A DNA stretch of 64,000 nucleotides, from contig OX485803.1 of assembly GCA_950295325.1 (NCBI GenBank), forward strand, positions 50,545,554-50,609,553, read 5' to 3'. The notes under the pieces were generated by a model. The model saw nothing but the letters and a program-made list of their open reading frames with translations. It was not told where the DNA came from and did no database searches. The translations under genes were made by a program, and so were the position numbers. This document shows, piece after piece, positions 56,134 to 64,000 of the stretch. Each line of letters opens with the position of its first letter. The stretch's first letter is position 1. This DNA is from Polytrichum commune. Lineage: Eukaryota > Streptophyta > Polytrichopsida > Polytrichales > Polytrichaceae.

Positions 56134-57250
56134 GTTGCTCCAAGTTCACTTGCTTTCAAAAGAAAGTGGCATCATGACAACTGATGAGGTATGTGGCCCT
56201 ATTATGGGTGATTCAAACTCCACATGCACAATTGACTCTGGATTGCATCAAAATCAAGCATATTAGAGTTTACTATAAAGTCATCAACGTAGGGACCAAC
56301 TCAAGTCTTTTAAAGGAATCTCTCAAATTCATGACTTCCAACACTTGTGTCAAAATCCTAAAAAAACTAGGCAAGGATATCATTTTTCTTTATTCATGGG
56401 CAATAAAACTTTGAAAAAGAAAATTGGGTGATTTTCTTGAATTTTGATTATATCGGGGATTACCCAAGAGGTGAGAGGAGCACAAAGATGTATGTGCACC
56501 GAAGTGGCAAAGAAAATGAAATTAATTTTTATTATATAATATTCAACATGTCGGCTACTAAAATTCAAAGGAGGCCTCCAAGTCTTTCCATTACACTCAA
56601 ACAAGGGACCATTAGGGGATTTTGTCCCCAACTCGCCCCCGTACTTTATGATTAACATTATTGTCATTCAAATATTTAGAATTGGAGTTGACATGCAAAA
56701 GCTATAAAAGGTTAGAGTGAATATTCCTTTTCTCTTTGACTGATCATATAGGCCCTCCCAATTGTGTCTATGATTGAACATAGAATAGTGTCTAAACTTT
56801 GAGCACACAATCCAATCTTGTCGTAACATGTGTCTTTTGGTTTCCATTCTTAACTCCAAATATTGCCATACAACACTCAAATACAGGTGTCCTAATAAAG
56901 ATGAATGACCACATATGAGCAAGTGACAAACATTTTATATTGTCAACCCAAACCTTTGTGGAGCCTAAGTTGTGGTACCAAATATGGACCACTCATTTTA
57001 CAAAGATCATCTCAAATTTTGGGTAGACCAAAGCAATCCTTCTTGGGATATATAAGAACAAGTGCCAACTTAGTAAGGTAGAAGCGCCCAATTTTGTCAG
57101 TGACCCCAAATTCAAAACCTATTTCTCCCTTGAAGTGAGCATTGAACCGTACTTAAGCATGAAAATAATTGCATTACTCTAAGGACTAAAAACACATCTC
57201 ATTGGTTGAAGGAGACAAAATGTCAACAAACAACATTGTCTAATTCCTAG

Positions 57251-57287
<37 letters not shown>

Positions 57288-58248
57288 GGGGAGGGCGGGG
57301 GACTATGTGGCTAGCAAAGGCTAAGAAGTCACAAATGAGGTTTGTGACATTGAACATTTCTATTGAAATTAGAAATGTCATCATTTTAATGTTTTTATGT
57401 TCATAATGTAATTGCTCATCCAAATTGAATATTGGATCATTTATCTAGATTAGGTAAGGGCTTTGTCAAAGTTATAATAGACTATTCTAAGGTGCTTATG
57501 GGGTGCTTCTAGCTTACCTTTCATATGAGTTATGAATGAAATATGTTGTTATGGGCTCAAATTATTGATAACAATGCGCTTGGGTTTTCAATTGGTATGC
57601 ACATGGTTTCAAGCTCTAGTGCATTCCATGTGTAAGAATTCACTTGGTTTCTTACCTCAAAATCTAGTTATGTCGGAAAGGTCATTCATGCCAATGCATT
57701 TTCATTTAGATTGGGTGTAAAGTGACTAGTATGGGCATGTGTTGTCCTAATCCTTTGAACCCATGCACATGACACATCACTTTAACATGATCCCCAACTT
57801 ACCCACTCCCTCTCCTACCTTTCTGAAGTGGTAGGGAATAGCTGGGAGACAATCACTAACACCACCAATTGTCCATCAAGTATATTAGATAAGCTACAAA
57901 TTTCATTCTTGTGTAGTTATGTACATGGCAACACTAATTATGATATTCCACGGGGCCATAAAAAAACAACAAAAATCAGTATGGGTGCTTTAAAATTGCC
58001 TAAACTTGATTGCCCAACCTTTGGGCTGATGGTGGGTTGACAGGCTCATGTTTATTTGTAATGACTTGCACTAAATACCACAAATCGAGATAGTTTCCAA
58101 CATATTGATCAATGAAATGAGTTTTTCAATAGCTCTACTCAAGTTTCACTACAATAAACAAACTATACTCAATATGTGGGAATTTTTTTTTTTGGGGGGG
58201 AGGGAAGGATACAATATGTTTAGAGAAATAAGCTTTGTATCATTTAAG
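56134..58248. other. Sequence without a supported gene
   Basis: Only short frames. Contains a GATT microsatellite (57252-57288) and a G run near 58194. Confidence 0.4.
57252..57288 (+). repeat. (GATT)n microsatellite
   Basis: About nine TTGA/GATT units in a row. Confidence 0.9.
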
Positions 58249-58260
58249 CACTACAAGAAA
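58249..58260 (+). other. Lone CACTA-type terminus CACTACAAGAAA
   Basis: The exact 12-base sequence typical of En/Spm (CACTA) ends. No matching inverted end (TTTCTTGTAGTG) was found in the window, so the other end lies outside it or this is a remnant or chance. Confidence 0.35.
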
Positions 58261-58261
58261 G

Positions 58262-60095
58262 GATAGGGGATTCAACAAGTCATTATTCGAAAACAATCCA
58301 AATAGGTTTATAGGGTGTGTGAGAGTATATTAAGGAAATATGAGCTAGATTTCATGAAACAACGTGCTAATCAATCCATGAATTACTATATGGACATTTT
58401 TGGCCATCTCATTTGAAGTCAATGTGAAGTTGGTTTAGACTTGTTGGAGATAAGGTGTTTACATTTAGGAGGTCTCAGGTTCAAACCCCTCACCTAACAA
58501 GTTAAGTATATCATGGTTGATGTTCATATACAATGCTAATGCCAATGAATATCTTTCTTTCTATTTACAACTAAAGATCAAAATATTATTTGATTGATCG
58601 TGATGTCACATCCACTAATTATATGACATGTGAATGTACTCAAAAGACATCCATTTCTCTTTTGCCATAACATTCACAAACGAATGACATAAATGAGATA
58701 CATTTAATACATTTAATACATTTCACAAAAAAATCATTTCCAAAAAGGTACAACTTTTTTGCCTGAATTCTTATTGAAATATCCCTAGTCTCTTGTGGTG
58801 AAGGGAGAGATATATAAAAATGCATGATGTTCAATTGAAATCAATTAAAGTTATTGGTGCCTTCATTGTATTTTTATTTTGTAATCTCATTTTCTTTTTG
58901 TAGTCAATCAAACTTGTGTTTGTGGTACACCAACAAGGTTTTTGAGGAAGCATAACCTTTGTGAATGAAGATAATGCAACAATGACAAGACTAGGTACGG
59001 AAATTTACCATTTTGTTATGGAGCAAGTTTGAATGGTCAGGAAAATAGTTGTATAAAGGCTTACAAGTGAAGTCCCTGTGTAATACCAAAAGATAGATTT
59101 TGTGAATTGGAAGAGAAGCATATGTGGAATTCCAATTGCTACTAAGTTTATGGAAAGGTACATACAAAGGCTCTAGGTTGCAAGGGGAAGGTGAACATAA
59201 ATGCAATACCAAATGCATGGAAGATGTACTTTGAAGGTCCAGTTATCTTCACTTGAACTAGAGCTTTGCAACTCATTACCATTCAAACATCACTTCCCTT
59301 TGGTTGAGGTCTGAGATGACCCTAAACTACCATGTGATAGTGGAAAGGTACCCATTTTCGAATGAAGCGGTTCGATTCCTGCTGTGAAATCTTCTCTTTG
59401 CTTTACGGGGAAAAAAAAAAAAAAAAACTAACTAGCTAGCTAGGAAGCCAGGAGCCCACCCAACACAAGGTAGGCGGTAAACCCCGCCCTGCATCAAGAA
59501 GATTCTTGAGCAGGGTAGGGCCAATAGACTCAAATTCACGTCGGATTGCCTGACGTTGATTATTTATTTCTCTTTGGTTGAATACCTCCGCATACCTATA
59601 CCTCTCTTTTCCTTGACTACCTAATATCCTTATAACTCCAAACCATTGAACCATCACTTCCTATTGCTCATAGAGGTACTCTAAAGCATATTATAACCCA
59701 TTCTCTACCTTGTTCTTTTTGCTTTTATTACATATGAAACCTTGTTTAGCATATGAATATATGAAATGAGGTTAAATTAAGAGAGGTTATCCACCCTTAA
59801 TATTTGTTAATACCCTTCAGAGCAAGGAAACTTGTAATGTTTTTGTGGTGTTAATACTTCAACGCTTATCGGGGGTAGCGTATATGATTTCTAACACTTA
59901 CATGAACACTTATGTGACTTTGGGATTAAAATCAATAACACTTACATAAATAAAGGATGAAAATACATAAGAGATGAATGTCATTATACATTTGAGTGTA
60001 ATGGAAGAACGAATCAAAAGTAGTTGATGAGATTCTTGTGCATGCCAAGATCTTATTTCCTTTTGAAGTGTTCAATTACTTTGAATGAGAGGTGT
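58262..60095. other. Sequence without a supported gene
   Basis: A B-box-like GGTTCAAACCCC (58479) and a perfect B-box GGTTCGATTCC (59369) occur, but without convincing A boxes or cloverleafs. 59436-59657 has a 73-codon minus frame with GC content above the flanks, not assigned. Confidence 0.3.
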
Positions 60096-60099
60096 AACA

Positions 60100-60465
60100 T
60101 CAGTAGGTTTTGGTCCTAATCATTCCTTCAAGGTGACTAATGCGCTTCAACATCCTTGATCCTATTCTATCTAGCACCACAACACCAATTTGCACATTGT
60201 CAGCTTCTTCAAAGGGTTCATTATCAAGTGCATCATCTATTTCATCAAGCCTACTTATAATTTCCTCCTCAATAAGTATGTAGAAATCTTATAGATCTAA
60301 TTGTTGAACTCATGTTCGTTCATATTGGGTCCAATTGCACTCTCTATAAAAAATCACATACATGGTGGACCTAATTCAATTTCAATCCAAGTTATATGAT
60401 TTACAATCTCAATGTCATCCAAATTAACACCTTGAGATGAACTCATCAAAGAGGGAACCATAATT
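60100..60465 (-). pseudogene. Decayed coding patch, unknown protein
   Basis: Minus-strand frames without a good start: SLMSSSQGVNLDDIEIVNHI and TWIEIELGPP (about 60465-60355), then after shifts an acidic segment ILIEEEIISRLDEIDDALDN, EPFEEADNVQIGVVVLDRIG and RMLKRISHLEG up to TGA at 60100-60102. Its composition is protein-like (acidic helix, then hydrophobic strand, then basic end), unlike the noise around it. It may be an exon of a captured or dead gene. No family recognised. Confidence 0.3.
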
Positions 60466-63400
60466 TTTATACGTTTTCTCAACAGTTAACAATTATTGCA
60501 TACTAGTGTGTGTTTTTTGGATTTCTTTTCCGAGATCACAATGTTGTCCTTACCACATAGAGCGATATAAAAATGTCTCAGTTAAAACACACTGAGGGCG
60601 GGCTCTACATACAATGAAGGTTTTTATTATACGTATGTTATTCGGTGGGATTGTATTGTGAAGAAGTAAAGAGCGCCTGCTATGTCATTTGGGAGCACGT
60701 CATTGGTGCATTTGGGGAGCTAGAGATGATTGGCCACATGAAATTGAAGTGCAAAAGACAATAAGGCGACATGAATGTGGTCATCCTACTCTGCACTAAA
60801 CGACTAATAAGTTAGGACTTAGCGACCACTAGCCTGTCTTGTAGCTAGCAGGTACACCTTTTGGTGGCTTAGAGTGCCAAACTTTAGTCTGTGCATGCCA
60901 CGTGGCACTCATTAATTGGCTGGCAGTGAAATTTTTCCTCAACTGACAAGTTTCGGCTCTCGACTCTCAACTTGTGTAATATAGCACATTTAGCGAATCG
61001 GCGCAAGATCACTCTACAAATTATAGGTCTAAAGTATGGTGTCCTAGTCTATTACCTATAGGTGATCTTAAACCGAGCTCTAGGGAACACATTAGAGAAA
61101 AGGCTTCCTGGGGATATCTTAGAGCCTTCTAAAAAGTCAATATGCGACATAGAGTGCAAGGTTTTAGGGGTTTGTGCCTGTGCAGATTTCGTCACGGTCT
61201 ACTTGACTTGTTTAACATGGGGCGCCGGCTAAATTTCATTCATAGTAATGGAATATGTGTAAAATCTTGGGATTGAACTCATGGTGAGTTGGTTAACATG
61301 TGAGTTCGACAGGCAATCCATAAGTCATCCAAGTTCACACGATGATTATATTGACAAGTTTAAAGAGCGGTGTCAAGCTATTCAAAGTCAGCTTTCTAGC
61401 TTATCCTGCGAGGATGAGGAGGCCAAGCTAGCCTTGCATAGGTTGATGTGAGATTTGAGATGGCAAGTTTCATGGACAAACATTGTTTTTATATCTTAAT
61501 TATTTTTGGGATGGCAAGAAGAAGTCCAAGGCTCCAAGAAGTTCCATTCAACTTCCAAAATTAGATTCTGACAAACAAGGCATGACAAGCTAATGAACTC
61601 TTAATAAATAAATAAAACTCTCCCAAAGAGGGACTGAATTAATTCCAAGTTTGGTTCCTCTTTAACCCCTAACCTCCCAATCCTATGGAAGGGTTGTTTT
61701 AAGTGCATTTCACTCAATGAGGGTTGTGAAAATTTCATGGACAAGTTTTGACATTAAAGCGGGTTGTATCCTTAGGGTCTTGCAACATGGGAGATGATCA
61801 ATTTTTGGAGGAGAAATGAGCACGAAATGCTTGATGAAACTTGAATAGCATTTGAAGGGAGGCATGAGTTGGAAAATACCATCTTTTACCCCTAGAAAAA
61901 GACCTTTGACCAATCAAATTCACATGGAAATTAGCTAAATGCTTGTGTGATCCACTACGTGCGCAAAATTCAATAGTTGAACACCTCCACAATGGGCTAG
62001 CCACCTTGTAATTGGAGTATGTGAAATGTCCTATGAATTTTACTACATATATGCAAAGAATTCCTTAATAATTGAAGAGCATCCAAAACTTAAATTGAAA
62101 GGATGATGTGCGCATGAAGACCGTCGTACAAGAACATAAAAAAAACAAAGCAAAAAACATCATTGATGTTCAACAAAGTTTGTATTGGAGTGGCAACCGT
62201 TGATTGGAGTCAACACCCTCACATGAGCTCCCAACTCAACAAAACATGGCCACTTCCCAGTTTGATCTTCTTTTGCACATTCTAATTGTCTTCAAACTAT
62301 AAGGGTTGAGTGTCTATGGATAGATTTTCATGTTGGCTTGATGTTTGTAGTTATTTTGCTTGTGGATAAATGAGGTAGATGACATTAATGTATGACGTAA
62401 ATCTTCCATCAACCAAAACATGGTTGCTTAATAGGGGTTCATAACATTACTCGGCCATGTGGGTCAAAATCACTCAATTTGGGTGGAGTTATATTCCTAA
62501 CATTATTTACAAGAAGCATTGTTCATCCCCATACTATTCATTGAAAATACTAATCATAGCAACATTGTTCACTGAAAATTTCAACACTATTCACAATATT
62601 CATGCTATTCATACGGCACTATTCACTATAGAATTCATACCGGTGTCAGTTTCATCCTATTATTCAAGTTTCGTCCTACAAAGGTAAGACAACGGAGGCC
62701 CATGTCAAATGCTCACTCTAGAAACATAACATAATATTATTAAGTAGTGTGCGTTCGTTCATATGGGCCCTAAGAACATAATCATGGGATGCCGCAATTA
62801 GTGCAAATTCAGACGAACTCAACCATAAGGCTGAATTATGTTATCGTAAGGTACTTTGCACAGAAGAAACTTTATTTTATAAGTTTGTACATACTGCTTG
62901 ATGGCAACACCTAATATTTTAGGTTCCTTATTGGGTTATGTCATGTGCTACTGTCCACCCGTACTCTTGTGTGTTTTTGGAAGCAGTATTTCAATGGATC
63001 GGCCTGGTCCTCGTAGGCTAGGCTAGGCTAGCAACAAGAGGAAAGGAGAGAGAGATAGAGAGAGAGGTAAAAAGAAGTGGTGACGTCCCCACCAAGGGAA
63101 GGGAATATGATTGAGTGATGGCGTTGTCTGCCTCATTTATTGCCCCCCCCCCCGCTTACACTCACGCTTCCCATCCTCTTTGTCTGTCCTTTGGCTCTCA
63201 CACATATCCATCATGATTGAAACCTCATCCAAGAGTCTCTATGTCTTACTCCTTGTTGTTTGTTTACCCACCCACATTTACTGGTGTGGACTACCAATGA
63301 ACAGTTCCTACTAGCAGGGGTCATTGTTAGAGCTGCTTTAACTAGTGCGAGCCACTGGTTGCAACCAATGTTGGTACTCACCGTTCACTGGTGGCATGCA

Positions 63401-63640
63401 CCAGTAAGTGTGCATGGGTTATTAGTTTACTTACCTTAAGCATATCTTATGCGGCCTTGTTCATACTACATTGTTTATGGTATTTAGTGTCACATCCGTA
63501 ATAATGTCACTTACCCTATTTTGAGGCGTATGCTAGGTTATGCTGATGATTAACAACTTCACCATTCTTGTCACCTCATGACACTTGGTGTTCAAGTGCA
63601 TCTACTAATATATTGGCATGAGTATGTTCAATACAATGCC
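60466..63640. other. Sequence without a supported gene
   Basis: Short frames only; a possible fragment at 61343-61450 reads DKFKERCQAIQSQLSSLSCE and is acidic, unassigned. CACTATTCA/GCTATTCATAC words repeat at 62510-62640. GA-rich microsatellite at 63045-63068, C run at 63145. Confidence 0.35.
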
Positions 63641-63649
63641 CGGGAAGTT

Positions 63650-63862
63650 TTGGGCATAGTCGGTCAAGATCCTAGTGATTCTAAATCCAACCGGTTACAT
63701 GTTGACATCTTCCGGTTTTCCTTTATTCATATGGGGTATATTCTATAGATTCCTCTAGAATGATCAGTAATTCTCCTGAAGTCTCCAACTTCAACTAGTT
63801 ATTTCTCAAACTCAATCGGTTCATCTGTAACTAACCGATGGTTCTTCCTAGGCAGTGGTTCA
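63650..63862 (-). repeat. Dispersed repeat copy (family of 43730-44830)
   Basis: Contains CAACCGGTTACATGTTG, CTCCTGAAGTCTCCAACTTC and CTCAATCGGTTCATCTG, parallel to 44640-44800. Confidence 0.55.
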
Positions 63863-64000
63863 ATAGTGTTATGAGGTGCATAAATATGTTACATAATGGT
63901 CTACAAGTTGAGTAAAGTTTACATAAATGACATTTGCCATTACTAATCTCAAAAATATCTTCCCCTTGCATACTCAAACGCAAAGACTATCATCCAACCT

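Noticed and set aside
59345..59400. Functional tRNA gene
   Set aside because: Only the B box is good. The T-stem needs an extra base, and no matching acceptor stem or A box is present at the right distance.

Overview
The window reads as nuclear DNA of a plant with a large, repeat-dominated genome. It is AT-rich, shows no operons or bacterial genes, and is filled with plant-type transposable elements: LTR units with TG...CA ends, an L1-like LINE, a chromovirus integrase, hAT, CACTA, PIF/Harbinger and pogo-like elements. I cannot name the species. I found no intact host gene, no rRNA, no functional tRNA and no CRISPR. Long open frames are rare and nearly all are repeat-derived or decayed.

Layout. 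1-6007: three LTR-like units of one family. Two lie tail to tail and make a roughly 3 kb inverted repeat; the third is at 4266-6007. 6008-10200: anonymous AT-rich DNA with a small-hairpin repeat cluster (6893-7735) and a SINE-like repeat. 10230-17860: the most striking structure. Dozens of copies of a 22-bp palindrome (arms TTTACGAACG and CGTTCGTAAA, variable 2-base centre) are arranged in two clusters inside a 5.6 kb inverted-repeat element (11335-16898). 17930-24400: one unassigned ORF, a decayed hAT transposase (20095-20830, minus) and dispersed repeats. 24411-26744: a pogo-like element carrying a nested hAT-like MITE. 27035-29269: SINE-like and LTR-like remnants and two head-to-tail MITEs of the same hAT-like family.

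29660-38240 is a nest of insertions in a decayed L1-like LINE. ORF1 is at 29660-30340, endonuclease at 31835-32215 and reverse transcriptase at 35060-36284 plus 37514-38240. It is interrupted by a Ty3/gypsy chromovirus fragment (minus), which is itself interrupted at a codon-level join by a 1.47 kb hAT-like element (33295-34765) with an 8-bp target duplication and a foreign coding segment. A solo LTR (36285-37513, TSD AGCCT) sits inside the RT part.

38477-56130 holds Harbinger-type MITEs (38477-38888, 53379-53755, 55794-56130), a second pogo-like element (42472-43670), a mini-CACTA (45722-46024), a TIR element with perfect 26-bp ends (46776-48149), another LTR unit (48458-50667, TSD GTGGG) and a second LINE tail (52540-53010). 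56134-64000 is mostly anonymous, with a lone CACTA-type end, a decayed coding patch and microsatellites.

Most notable: three LTR units encode, in the same relative place, a short ORF with the core ACVAKAAxWTLE. Two of them differ at 9 of 13 core codons, all synonymously, which suggests protein-level selection on a small LTR-encoded peptide. The palindrome-array element is the other main candidate for something undescribed.
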